Shown one piece after another: positions 12,054 through 24,502 of a stretch of DNA of 64,000 nucleotides. Made by a program: the position numbers and the translations under genes. The first letter of the stretch is position 1; each line of letters begins with the position of its first letter. The stretch comes from Rhodosorus marinus (taxonomy: Eukaryota; Rhodophyta; Stylonematophyceae; Stylonematales; Stylonemataceae): assembly GCA_029953675.1 (NCBI GenBank), contig JAMWBK010000006.1:930001-994000 (forward strand), read 5' to 3'. Below the pieces are notes generated by a model. The model saw only the letters and a list, made by a program, of their open reading frames with translations, did no database searches and was not told the DNA's origin.

Positions 12054-13314
12054 ACCGCCAACCAGGGTAGATGTCAGCGGGCCTCAGTCGGCACCTGCTC
12101 TCTATCGCTTAGGCCAGATTCGCAATTGCAACCCAGATGCTTTACATCAACGCAAGAGACGACGCCACTTTCATGAACCTAGCTCAGAAGATGAGCAGAG
12201 ATCATGCCAAGCACAAGCGCAAGAACTGCAGGCTACTTGGAACGCTAGTTTGAGTGCGCCCAGGGAGTCGCTGTTTCTTGGCTCGTTGGCTCATAAGGAA
12301 ATAGGCTGTGAATACTACATCAATTTCGTAGACATTGGATATTCTTGTAAACGTTAACATATATCCTTTCATCATCACAAACGGCGAAGCTCACCTCTGA
12401 ATCCGTTTTCTTTGCAGTGCTCCTGAACAGCAAACGCACGTTTACGTTTATGAAAAAATATTTGATCCTGAATCAGCATAAGCACGGATTGTCTGGAATG
12501 GCACTCTTCCCGGCACCAGCGTAGAAGGTATGGGTCTTGAACGGTATCGTGGTGTTAACGAAAGACTGGAGACGGATGCGCAAGCTGTAACTCCCTCGTC
12601 AAAGAATTCTGTCCCATTCTGCTACCATCGCTGTCAGTTTTAGCACTGTTTCTCTCAAACGGAGTGGCAAAAGATACGGACAAGTGCTTGTTTTCCGGAT
12701 AAGTTCGCTCAGAGGGCCGAAGAGTACTGCTATCTAGCAGCATCGACCTTTGTGCTTGCCCTGCTGCATTTGGAGAAAGTCTACGCCGCGTGTTCTCCTG
12801 TGCTTGAATCTATGCTTTTTTTGAATCTTACCGGGGAGAAATCTCTTCTCCTCATGGAAAAGCGCTGGATAAAATTGCGACGTGCATGTGTATAATCGAT
12901 TAACGCAGTACGAGGCGACTGGGTCTCTGCTATCGAAGGGAAATAAAAAACCCTATCTTACCATGTTTTTTTCTCGCAACTAGATCCCCCAACTAGTGAT
13001 ACAGTGCGGCGCATAGCCGACCGAGCCCGACTAGCATCTATGCGGAGGGGAACCAAAAATTGCGACACAGCTGTCTACTGTCCCAAAGATTCTCAAGGGC
13101 CACCGATTTCAATCTACATATACGCTGTCGTGTATATCACGATCCCCAAGAACTACCGTTTGAAGCCAGTAGGAAACCGATACCTTGCAAAACTTCCCGT
13201 GGGATCCGTTGTTTTTGCAACAATCTCGACCAGAACAGCTCCAAGAGGGAGATTTTCTCGCTGACCATGTTCGTCCTCCTAGTACCAGCAATCAGCTTGG
13301 GAGGGTTCTGAGTT

Positions 13315-13362
13315 GCGATGCTGAGTGCGACGCTGAGTGCGACGCTGAGTGCGACGCTGACA
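13315..13362. repeat. 12-bp tandem repeat, four units
   Basis: Unit gcgacgctgagt repeated four times; the first unit reads gcgatg and the last ends in aca. The unit length is a multiple of three, but no surrounding gene is evident. Confidence 0.9.
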
Positions 13363-14754
13363 CTTCCCCACCCAGACCCCCTCAACCCCAACGAGGACTA
13401 ATCAGAGATCAAATCGAAACCGCAAGATCGAAACTCTACCAAACCCCACAACAGCCTGGTCTCGGTTTAAGCAAAAAAAAAAATCGAATAAATCCCAACT
13501 CTTTTGACCAATCAAATACCCTATAAAGAATATTCACCCAACCAGTGAACCACGCAATTTCGATCTTGATTATATTATTTTACAAAAGCCAAAATCATGT
13601 TACCAATCATACCCCCGTTGAACAATCTATTAACCAATTAAGATTCAAGAATAGATCCGGTCAAGATACTTCCCACCGATTTCACCCTCGGAAAAGCGTT
13701 CGAAATATTTCCGTTTTGCATATTATTTCCATACAATATAGAAAATCGAGAATAAATTTGACGGTAATCCCAGTTCATCAGGATACGCTGGATCTCTTTC
13801 CAGCCCTCAATCCATTTCTTGAGATGTGGGTGAGCAAACCAATTCTAACCTCCCCCCCCCCAAATATTCTCGATAATTTTACTTTTATCATATAATAAAA
13901 ACTTTTACTCCGTAAAACCAAGAAGGGTGAGTTCTATTGGCGCAAAGGAAAATAGATCGATTCCATTTGTAAGAATCTCAAACAACAGGTCCAGAGATTC
14001 CGCCTTTTTCCACCCGGGCTAAAAGTATCCCATCTTTCACATAAATCCTGTCTTTTTTAATATTAACGCCATTTTACATCCGACAACGGAATGTTTCATA
14101 TACAACGGACGCGGGGGTAGGGGTTAGGATCAAAGTTCTCCCACTCACTTTAACCCCTCCAAAAAAAAAGACAAAAAAAATTCCCCACCCCGAATACATA
14201 TTTGTTTTTCTACATTATCTGAAAAGGCAGGAGAGGGAGGCAAGTAACGAAGGAGGAACATTGGCCATGGGAATTTTTGGCCCCTTTGGTCACTTTTATT
14301 GTATTTTCAAAACTTTTATGGCTAGGGTTTTCTTTTTAAAAACGCCATTCTCGCTTTTTATTTTGAATTTTGTGAAAGACTACAAATAATCTGACCAATG
14401 ATGTTCTAGTATCTTCCACTGAACTTAATTCCCTCCAAAAAATTTAAAATATGTCGGGTCAAAAAACGTTGTTTTGTTTTAATTTAAAGGGGCCAATAAA
14501 ACATGACAATCGTGACCGATGTTTCCTCAACATTCTCTGGTTTGTCTTAAGAGATGACGAGTAGGGAGAGGATGGGGAGGAAGGGCAGGAGGAGATAGGA
14601 GCCCTTTTGATGAAAGTTCTTGGAGTTTGGTAGAGAATGTGAAAAGTGAAAGATATGATGGTAATTATTTGAAAAAAGGTTTGCAATCGCCTTTATGTAC
14701 AATGGACCTTTTGATTTTCGGTTGTTGAGAGGTGGGAGGGGGGACCGGGGGAAA

Positions 14755-14777
14755 AGCAGAGCAGAGCAGAGCAGAGC
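14755..14777. repeat. (AGCAG)n pentanucleotide repeat
   Basis: About 4.6 perfect copies of AGCAG in a purine-rich stretch upstream of the R3H gene. Confidence 0.9.
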
Positions 14778-15184
14778 TTTCTGAGGCATGAGAGGCTGTG
14801 AGGTTTGAGTACTTTGTAAGTTTTTGTTGTGTGGAGATTGTTTGGTGGTACCCTTGGAGAGGTTTTTTGGCTCCCGGTACGATTGGTTTTGGTGGTTACA
14901 GCTCTGTGTAGTCTGAAGAGTTCCGTCGGGGTCTTTGACTGTTACTGGGGGCTTTTTTCGATGATGAGTGTAGCTGGAAACTTTTGAGAATAATCTTTGA
15001 AGACGCAAGTCATATGCTGGTAGTGTGCCGTGGACGTGTGTTTGTCTGAAGGGTTTGGCTGCTGTACGTGAACGTGCTGGAAATCACCTGTGCTGGTGAA
15101 AAACATGATTGATCTGGTTACGTAACTATTTTTAACCGGTCTCAAAAGTTTTCCACTGGTTTAGTCGTGACTTCAGATTTGACA

Positions 15185-16023
15185 ATGGGTTTTCAAGAGG
15201 AGTTCGGTCAATGTGGTCATTGCGATGGTCGCAAGGATCAGTCTCGGGGCCATAAGAAGTGTTTTAGGTCCATGGGCCCCAAATCTCCGCGTACGGGTAC
15301 AAGGCGGAGTCAGAGATTCTACAATTACATGACGCTGAAGGGTCTGTCCGATCCAGCAGATTTTGAAGACGTTGAAAGTCTGAAAAAGCTGGTTCAGGTT
15401 GAAACTCCATCATTATTCGAGGATCTTCTATCCAGCTCAGAGTCCTTGAGCTCTCTGGAGGATTTTCTTGTCATTACTGAGGAAGAACAAACAAATGCGC
15501 TGGCGATGGACGATTTCGGATCCACGACCAACGATCAGGCGTGGCACAAGCCAGGCAGCGCAGGGGATCAGTACAGCAAGATTGACAGGTACCGTGAAAA
15601 GATTTTGCGATTGAGGTTGCGCGGGACTAGCAACAGCTTACTTCGAGCGCATATGGATCTTATTTTCGTAGGCGCGTGCGTGGGTTGATTAGTTCCAGGA
15701 CCGAATGCGTGCTCTCTGTTCTAGCAGATATGGAAAGAGAAGTAAGATTGAAAATTGATCAGGGACTGACACTTCAACTCGATGATGGAATGTGCCGAAT
15801 GGTAGCTCATGGACTCGCACAATACTACGGGATGAAAAGTTGGAGCCAGGATAGCGCGGATGGCACGCGCCTGACCATCCTGCAGCCGACATGCGCGACA
15901 GTTGTCGCCAGCGGAACCCTCTTTGAATATATTGCGAAACGTCAGAACATTTCTCTGTGTAAGCTGAGAGCTCTCAAAGTGTCGATTAGCGCAGTGCAGG
16001 CCCTAACAACAGATCGCTCGTAA
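15185..16023 (+). CDS. R3H-domain protein
   Basis: Exons 15185-15588 and 15672-16023, joined over an 83-nt intron (GTACCG...TTCGTAG), encode 251 residues. The splice keeps the frame (AG/G) and removes an otherwise premature TGA at 15687. Residues about 145-215 match an R3H single-stranded nucleic-acid-binding domain: CRMVAHGLAQYYGMKSW holds the Arg-x3-His signature (R177, H181), followed by the strand TRLTIL. The N-terminal 130 residues are unlike any family I know. They include a Cys/His-rich stretch (residues 10-26: CGHCDG then GHKKC, spacing unlike a classical zinc finger) and an acidic Ser/Leu-rich middle. A role in RNA binding is inferred from the domain only. The gene converges with the pullulanase gene. 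Confidence 0.8.
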
Positions 16024-16605
16024 TCATGGTTAATTAGGTTATTGAAAACAGTGAGCTCTAGCCCTTAACTACCTTATCTTTCTACTTGTGCGGGTATCAC
16101 GACCTGTATCGCGACGTCAGTGCAATTATATTCAGCTAGAGTACAACTCTAAAGAACCCGGAATAATAAGCGGCACTCCTGTCGAGTAGACGAGTCCCTG
16201 CCCGGATAACTATATTCCAAAAGCTGACATCTACTGAAAACTTCCGAGTCCAAAGTGAAAGGACAAAGTTTAATAGCGACCAAAACCAAACGGTTTGTCC
16301 TTTGGAATCGGCAAGTAGTAGACTATTTCAGTTTTTCTCAAACTATTACGCGGATCCTTGGATTAGTCGAATCGCTAGCCCTTAAGGCAAGCCGAGGCTG
16401 TTTCTGCTAGCAGCGTCCGTGATCCCGCTCTCGAATGGAGAGGACACGAAGCTCGCTCTGACGGGAGCATCATACGCAGGTTCCTCTACCCTTGAAATTC
16501 GTCTAAGAACACATCCAGATCTTCCACGGACGCTAATCTGATCTTGGACCTGAATAATTTACAAAGGAAAATTTTCCGATTTAGACCTTCTGCTCGTTAG
16601 GCCTA
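16024..16605. other. convergent 3' spacer
   Basis: 582 bp between the stops of the R3H gene (+) and the pullulanase gene (-). No further gene seen. Confidence 0.6.
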
Positions 16606-19600
16606 TTATAGTGCCCATTTTTCCTGAAGCTGAGAGAACAGCCTCACCGGAGCGCCAATAGTATCCGTGCCTGCAGCGACGTCGTCAGCGACAGGCCCCC
16701 AGAGAAAGTCCGCTTCATTAGGTAGCCAAAAGCGCTGCTCCACGGGTGTTGGATTGATCAGCACGACCACTTGAGACCACCTCGATTTTGAAGGCCCCTC
16801 AGGGTGATCCGAAGAAATACGAAAAGCTATGCATCTCTCGGGAGGCTGTGAAAAATGGGGCAAATTGCTCTAGGTCAGCAGCAAATCACAAGGCTCAAAA
16901 CGAGACAACAGCCAATCGCGAACGACCATACCTGAAGCCCAAGTTCCTCGAAGAAGATGAGGTTTTTTCGAATGTCGGATGCGTAGCTCATGGCAAACAA
17001 GTGCTGATGCGCCAGACGCATCTTTATGAGGCCCTTGTAGTACTCAACGCATCGCCTGCGCTCTTGCTTCCACTTCCATTGAACCATGTTCACAGAATCT
17101 GGAGATTCGTAGCTGTTCTCAACTCCGCCTGCAAAAGGGATCTCTGAGACTCAGCAACCGAATCATACTGTCGCCGTGACAAAAAGAGCCAGCTCAGCAT
17201 CACACGCAACTCACCCTTTGTACGGCACATTTCCTGGCCAATCTGGATGAATGGGAGTCCTTGCGAAGTGAAAATGATCAACGCAGCAAGCTTGCCCATC
17301 CTAATGAAGTCAGAATCAGTGAACACTATACTGTCCGTTCTAAGTTCTCGATAATGACTGAACTGATCCCACAGAGTCCGGTTGTCATGGCACTCTGCGT
17401 AGTTGATGGTCTCGGTTGGCTGACTGGCAAAGTCTTCAATTGATCCCATTATTCCTGGTAAAACGGTGGGAGCGATAAGCATCCAGATGGTTTCACAACT
17501 CGTGTACTTCCTCCTTACCTCTCTTCACCTTCTCCGCCTCACCGCCGTCCATCAGGAAGGTTTCTTGAATTCCCCAGTTACCCCTGGGATCAACGCGAGA
17601 GCAAGTTCAGTGCCTTTATAGCTATACTATGCCCGTCAGAGCCAATATCTTCCAATTTTGCTTACCCTCGCAACGCATCTCGAAGCGAGTCATTGAACAC
17701 TCCGAAACCGCGGTCTCTTTGAAAGCCTTTCACAGTCGCGACTATCGGCGACGGGCCACCGGTCCAAGGTTCTCCATAAATTAAAATTCCATCGTCGATC
17801 TTCTTCAGCGCAGCGGCAGCCTGAGTCATCGTCTCTTGGTCGATGAGACCCATTAGATCAAAGCGGAATCCATCAATCTTGTACTCTTCAACCCAGAATT
17901 TCAGAGAGTCAAGTATGAACTTCCGCCCCATGGGCGCATCACTGCGAAACTCATTGCCGCAACCGGATCCGTTTGAGTAGCAAGTGCCACAGTGAGGTTC
18001 ATCGATGCCATGCCATGCGCACGTATTATGACCACTAGCAGCAACCGGATGGCTTACACAATTCCTGTAGTAATAGCGCGGCGCCAAGCCATTGAAACTG
18101 AACCGTGCGTCTAGATTAAACTCGTTGGGATCCTCGCTGGTATGGTTGTAGACGACATCCAGAACGACCTTGATCCCGTTGGAATGGAAACAATCCACAA
18201 GCTGAAAAACCAGAGATCGCCAGCTTCAGCCAAGGCTCTTTCACTAACCATTCCCCTAGTCTTGATCAGTCGGTCCCCAATACCTTTTTGAATTCAACCA
18301 CGCGGGAGAAGTTGCTTGTAGACGACGCATACCATCCGTCAGGTGAGTTGAAGTGCACAGGCATGTATCCCCATCTGTATTCCTCCTGCGAGGTTTCATC
18401 ATTATCAAAGTCCTGCAAACCACGGGATTTCCCGAAAAACAGTCCGCAGTGAGTCACTGGCCAGCCAAAGCTAAACTCCCCACTGAGGCTGTGTAAGCGA
18501 ATTTTTTTGGGCAGCTCCCTCCTTCGTCCTCACCTGAATAGGCATGATCTGTACAGTGTTGACACCCATTTCAATTATATGTTCAAGGGCCGTTGATATT
18601 TTGACGTTCTGTCCCGTCTTCTCATCCCATACAGTCGTTGACGTTCCTCTCTCTGTCAGACCCATGAATTTGCCTTTCTTGTTCACCCCAGAGGCAGGAT
18701 CGATTGTAGAGTCTCGAAGGTGAAGTTCGTATATTACAGACGCACTCGTCGAAAATTTTGGTCGATCCGCGATCTTCGCACATGTTAAGCATGAGGAAAG
18801 CGCGCGATCTCAGCGCATGCGCCGAATTCTTTCCTGCACCGTGGACTGGTCAATTTCTCACCTTGGTGTTATCCATTGGATGAATCAACCCTCGACCTTC
18901 AGTGTGATGGGCAGTATTACACCTCGAGTACGGATCAATGACTTCAACACCGGGATACAGCCGCTTGTCAGAGCCCTCCGCAAGCAACTTGTAGTACTTG
19001 CCTTTAAGATTTCCCTTGATCTTCGCCTTCCAGCAGCCTTGGGGAATTCTTCTCATCTGATGTACCTTTCGACCCCCACCCTGCATCCGGATTAGGTCGC
19101 GGCGTGTGATTCAGTTAGGTATACACACGTAATCACCAAGCCAAAAAAGTCCTCCTAGTACTCACCCCATTGGGCCCAACTGCAGTATCGTATAGGACCA
19201 CGGATACCTGATCCGCTTCAGGAGCGAAAGTGCGAAAAGTGCACTCCGATAAGCCAAACTCTAAACCAAGGTCGCCTTCGTAAAGATAGTCGTCCCAATT
19301 CTCATATCTACAAATACGCATTGGTCATTCACAAGGGGTATCAGCGCTGGCTCACAAAGTCAAGAGACTAGATATCCCCACTCGGAGAAAAAAAATCAAG
19401 CTCTTAAGACCACGGTTTGAAGCGAGCAGTGCTCTTGTAAGGTAGGGAACTGCTGACCTTCGCCATCTGAGGAGCTCCGGGGTAAAGTTGCGAATGCTCA
19501 CAGTATAGTCCTCTACTCGAAAATCTTCGTCAAGTAGTTTCGCCTGGTTCTCTACGTGGATCACGCGCAGCACAGAAGACTTTCTTTCCATCTTGACTAT

Positions 19601-22345
19601 TTTCATCGCCTTCCCGTTAGCAGGCTTGATTATCAACGATGACTTCTTCGAGCTGTCATCTATATTTGGATGGAACCATTTCAGGTCCATCGATGAGTGC
19701 AAAGAGATGGTCCTGCAGAAATCATAAGAGCGTGAGTCGCTTTTCGTGGCGAAGAAGTACAGTGCTTGCGGGAAAAGGCAATGAACTTACCCATCGACTT
19801 CAACAAATGGGGTTAAGTTTCCAATGGCGTCCTCCAATTTCCGAACCAGGTGTGGGTGTCCTTGAAGAAAGAGATAAGGGTCGGTGAAGTTGGGACGCTT
19901 GCCCTCCGCCTTCCACATCCTCTGCGGTTCATCCTTTGCAGTCCAATGTTCTCCTCCTTGTCGGCCAATCAACAAAATCTCTCTTCCAGAGCTGAAAGAG
20001 AAGAAAGTATAAGCACCGACGACTTCGTTAGACGAAAAAATTCATGATGCAGACATATGGTTGGAACGAGGAACAGTGGGGAGTGGAGCCAACCCGTAAA
20101 GCGACCGATCAACGCGGAATGTTGGATACGACGCGTTCTCCCAATCAACCGGCTGTGCTGCGACTGGATCTGAAAAGTCGTCGTCGTTGTCCCAAGTCCA
20201 TATATCCCAACCCGCTGCATCATCATCAAACCGTCTGTACTCGACGTAAAAATATCTCTCGCGGTTTAGCACCTTCCGGTCCGGTTCGTCCTGGAAAAGC
20301 TACGACAGGGAGCAAGCTATCTCAGTCTACGGGTGAAAAAATGTATCGCTCGAACTGGCGTCTTCGGCACGATTGACTTACTCCAAGATAGCCTTGCGTT
20401 AAATGCAATTCTCCCTCGAGTCGATCCTCGGGAACCTCACGCCAAGAGTCCGTCATTTCGTATAGCTTTGTGCTCTCAGGTCCGTCAGTCTCTGATCGAG
20501 TGAATGTGAAAGTTAGACGTCTGCAAAACAATTTTGGCCCAACAATAGACAACCGTACCGAGTTCTTCCCTCGTTTTGACCGGTCGAATCAGAACTTTAG
20601 ACGACGGAGGGAACCAAAAGTCGCTGAGCTCGAACAGCCCCGGCTGTTCCTCCGATACGGCCGGTACGGGAACAATCGCCTGTTCGTTTCAAGCAAATTA
20701 GCAGGAGAAAGCAATGAGAGGTACTAATCATATTTCAAGAACTGACCTGTCCATCTTACCTGTGATGAGCCTGCCAACGTCTTCCACTCATCGCAGGTGA
20801 CCTCAAGCTGCCAGTTGCTGTCTACCGGCCCACCCACTCGATGATATGTGACTTGTCGGGGACGTGGTTCAAAGGTGACCGGGCCGTCCATTCCCTCTAA
20901 GAGGAAAATATGGTACCCAAATTCTGGTTGCCATCGGTACTCTTTGCTTGTCGCCCCCGAGCCGATACACTCGAACGCAAAAGAGAGGCCTGAATTGAAC
21001 GAGGGAGCCGTCGCACATCAGACAAGCGAATCTACAAAGAGTGGCCATGTGGCAGCCCGAAGAACATGGATTTTGGTGGTAGCGAGCTCACCGCTGGTAG
21101 CTATAGAGGGTAGCATGCCCGGGGAAAACTCAAACGCTGAGATGGCTGCATGTTTGGCCACCCGCTCCTTTATCCGGAGTCTGCGTTTGAGGTTGCCTTG
21201 AGACCAGGCTGTGAGAACCAAATCATCCTCATATCCATCGAATCGATGATAAAACACAGTTAGGAGCTTCTGCTTCTGTGCCTGCAAAGGATGTCAGGTT
21301 GCACCGATCAGTGGCCGGTAACGATTCCAACCATTGCAAATTGACTTCTTGAATGCCCGTAATTGAGCTGCAATTCGGCAACCAATCACCAACTCCCAGA
21401 AGCTATTGCTCACCTTCGAGTCTAGAGGTTGGCTCAAGAGGGAACTTTCAAAGCCATCGTTGGGTCTTGGCTCAAATTTCGGCGCTTTGATGGTGATGTC
21501 CACACCTTGGTCAGGTGCCCATACCAATTGCGGACGATCTGGGGTGCTGTGGTTGTCTACGACGCTGATCCCTTGAGCATTGAATGGAGTTTTGTTAGCC
21601 GCCACGCCCGGTGCCAGACTCTGCTGAACAACTTACCGATCTCTTTGCTTCCGTAGCTCATAGTGTCAAGAAGGAAAATATCTCTGTATTGCGTTGCAGG
21701 GAACACGTCTTTGCTCCTATCTCCATCCTCGAAGGTAGCCAAGTACAGGTGCGAAGATCCTCTAAACACGAGCGATGGCAACGAAACTCGGGCGTCAGGG
21801 GGCAAACCCCTCTTGTGGCAGACTAACCACCTATGTCCTGAAAAACTTACACATTCTCAACATTAACGACGACGAACCGGGTCCCGAAGTCTGCTATGGA
21901 GGTGAAAACGGCTTCTTCGCCTTCCACAATGTAAATATTTTCCTTTTCTCCCTTTACCAGCGCTCCGAGTGGTATTTCTCGACTTGGTGTGTCCTTGGCA
22001 CACCATTCCCCCCATTTGGCTTCAACCCGAAGAGTTGTACCCTTGGGATCTGGAAATTTGGAACCACTCCCCACAACAAGTTCAAATACAGATCCTACCC
22101 ATTTCATCAAGACCAGGTGGATCAGTTCGTGCTTCTGTCAGTGGACCCAGATAAAGGAAAAAATAAAACAGCGTACCAAACGGATCTCGATAGGGTGACA
22201 TAGTTTTCGAATCAATTAAGGGAAGCAAGGAAAACCCGTCACTGGTCTTGCCATTTCTGACCCCCCACAACCAGAGCTCCCAACCATCGTAATCAGCCAA
22301 GGTGCGCCTATAGTGAATCTTCAACGTCGATTTTCCTGCCTCCAT
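16606..22345 (-). CDS. type I pullulanase / limit dextrinase with three CBM41-like modules
   Basis: A 5.7-kb, many-exon gene for an alpha-1,6-glucan debranching enzyme. Order from the N-terminus: CBM41-like module 1 (22345-21870; LKIHYRRTLADYDGWELWLWG, then WGEWCAKD and IYIVEGE), a beta-rich linker (21805-21294), module 2 (21287-20780; VFYHRFDGYEDDLVLTAW, then YHIFLLEGMDGPVTFEPRP), module 3 (20272-19790; YVEYRRFDDDAAGWDIWTWD, then GGEHWTAKDEP and YLFLQGHP), an N-domain/CBM48 region (19702-18850; FRTFAPEADQVSVVLYD) and a GH13 barrel (18690-16900). Catalytic motifs are intact: DVVYNHT, GFRFDLMG (nucleophile Asp), IYGEPW (acid/base Glu) and CHDNRTLWD (17366-17398). A C-terminal beta domain ends at the TAA at 16606. 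The type I signature YNWGYDP appears as YRWGYMP. The ATG at 22345 directly precedes module 1, leaving no room for a signal or transit peptide; an in-frame TGA lies upstream. Internal exon borders were not all resolved. Substrate is presumably starch, glycogen or their branched dextrins. Confidence 0.9.
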
Positions 22346-22455
22346 CTTTTCACGCACCAATTCCGCTTCCGGATCGTAGAGACAGTCGGCCCGGACCACG
22401 GCACCCACGAATCACGAGCTCACCTTCGATGCACAAACAAACCACGGCAAAGAAT

Positions 22456-22481
22456 CCCCCCCCCCCCCCTAAAAAAAAAAA
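22456..22481. repeat. poly(C)-poly(A) homopolymer junction
   Basis: Fourteen C, one T, eleven A, just upstream of the pullulanase coding start. Confidence 0.9.
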
Positions 22482-22671
22482 TCTTACCAAGCAGGTCAAT
22501 CGCGCCTCACACAATCAAAACCCTCAATCATCCCCGCGACTCCCAAATCCCGATCAGCACACCCACATCACGACTACCATTTCCCACATTTTATCCTCTC
22601 CCTCAGAGAAAACAGGAATAAAACAAAAACATCGCAAAACTCCAAACACCTGCTTCTCCCCTCCGATCCTC

Positions 22672-22672
<1 letters not shown>

Positions 22673-22707
<35 letters not shown>
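22673..22707. repeat. (CA)n microsatellite
   Basis: About 17 uninterrupted CA dinucleotides inside a C/A-rich strand; shorter CA runs flank it at 22740 and 22777. Confidence 0.95.
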
Positions 22708-22708
<1 letters not shown>

Positions 22709-24061
22709 CCCCACTCTCTACTCTCCGATCTTCAACAAAAACACACAACCCCAATCCCTCCTCCTCCGATCTTCAACACACACACCCTCTCCCCACCCAC
22801 CCCAACTAAACCCTAGCCACCCATACCAAACAAAAAACCCTCCCGAAAAACAAAAAAAATTATAGGATACTAAAAATCGCGCTCGATCCGTTGTGTAACA
22901 TTTTTGGATGAGGAGGACCACTTCTCCTCATCATTTCACGAACAAATTCCAAAATCGTCCTTAAAGAAGACGAAGTACATGTTGCAAGGTACAAATTGAC
23001 GTAGGAAAAGACAACCAAAGAGAAAAAGGTTCGCGCGGAGGGGCAGAGAGGAGGGGGGGGGTGCACATTATCTCTTTTCCTTTCAAAACCTTACGAAAAA
23101 CTCAGAAAACCGGGTTTTTGGAATATAATCCATTTACGATCTCCTTAACCCGATCTCAACTTTTTCAAAATTTCAACTTCTTTCTAGGGTTTTTTTGAGG
23201 AAAATATTGAGCGCAATTCATATGTTTTGTTTTTTTTGGTAGTATTTCCACGGAGAACGACGATGACGAAACTGTTTATTTCTTTTCCACGGTGGTGGAG
23301 GGGGGAGAGGGGGGGGGTACTGTTCTTTAATTTTGTTCTTTTTGGCGGGAGGCTTTTTTTTTTTTTTCTGTTTTGTTCTGTTGGATCGATCATTTAGAAG
23401 AATCCGACCTTTGGAGAGGGAGGAGGAAGAAAAGCAGAGTGGTTACTATATAGAAAAGGCCCGTCGTGGGTGGGTCAAACCCACGTTTTGCTTTTCATAT
23501 AAGCAAGTGATGGTGACGGGACGAGCAACGAACACCATAAGCAAGTACTTATGAGGTCGATGATTAGTCCGCAGGATTAGGTCAGGGGTTGTTGATAGAG
23601 CTGTGGAGACTTCAATCCCCCTTCCTCTTTCGCAAACTCGTTTTGGGGCGAAAGCCGTAAGGCTGAGGGACGCCGTGGTTGTGCAACTTTTAATGTACTT
23701 TAGCCACCAGGTTCAAGAACTGTCCACCGCAGTCTGGTTCAGGTTTCTCTCCCCGGCCGGCATGAGGTGGTGTGATGAACGGCTCTTGTCAAAAACTTCA
23801 CACAAGCTTCAGAGAAACATCGAATGGGCGAGGTTGCCGGGCTCGCTTTCAGCGTTCAAGATTCAGTTTCGTTGTTAACTTGAAGGTACACATGGGATGG
23901 ATGCCATGTGAAAGAGCCTTTCCTCGCTCTTACGAGTTCTCTGATCTGGATGAGCGGCAGCACTCAGGAGGTAGCTAGGGTTTTACTTGTCGAAGGCTGC
24001 GAAACGTTTCCTTCTAGGAGAAGCCCAACCCCCTCCCATGACAAAGGTAAAGGTCCCGAAC

Positions 24062-24369
24062 AGAGCCTCGATGTGCATAAGCAGTCCCTTTTTCGGTCCC
24101 AGACGCATGCACAGGCGAGAACGTTAGGTTCCCGTGTTCGTGTTTGGTGCTTTTAGGACCATAAGCTCAGGCCACCTGGTAGGAGCAAAGTGGAGAACCT
24201 TTGTAAACATCCCGCACAGCCCCGATGTGCATAAGCAGTCCCTTTTTCGGTCCCAGACGCATGCACAGGCGAGAACGTTAGGTTCCCTTGTTCGTGTTTT
24301 GCGCTTTTAGGACCATAAGCACAGGCCACTCTGGTAGGAGCAAGTTGAAGAACCTGCGGACAGTTCTCG
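24062..24369. repeat. 154-bp tandem duplication, two copies
   Basis: Copy 1 is 24062-24215 and copy 2 is 24216-24369. The offset between matching positions is 154 (gatgtgcataagcagtccct at 24070 and 24224). The first 140 bases match closely, with scattered substitutions and small indels; the last 15 have diverged. The unit has no long shared reading frame. Confidence 0.9.
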
Positions 24370-24473
24370 ACATGCTTTCCAAATTTTGCTGTCGAACGTA
24401 GTAAAAGGGGGTACAACAAACCTCACAAAAATATTCTCTTCCTCTTTCTTGCCGGTTGAGAGGTGCAGTCGCC

Positions 24474-24502
24474 GTGGCGGTGTCGGTATCGGTGTCGGTG
24501 TC
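24474..24502. repeat. imperfect hexanucleotide (GGTGTC)n
   Basis: About five units with GGCGGTGTC, GGTATC and GGTGTC variants. Confidence 0.8.

Larger units (their letters stand above)
12054..15184. other. gene-poor spacer, 3.1 kb
   Basis: No gene supported. Contains a 12-bp tandem repeat at 13315-13362, a pentanucleotide repeat at 14755-14777, a poly-C tract near 13852-13861 and several A/T runs. Confidence 0.6.
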
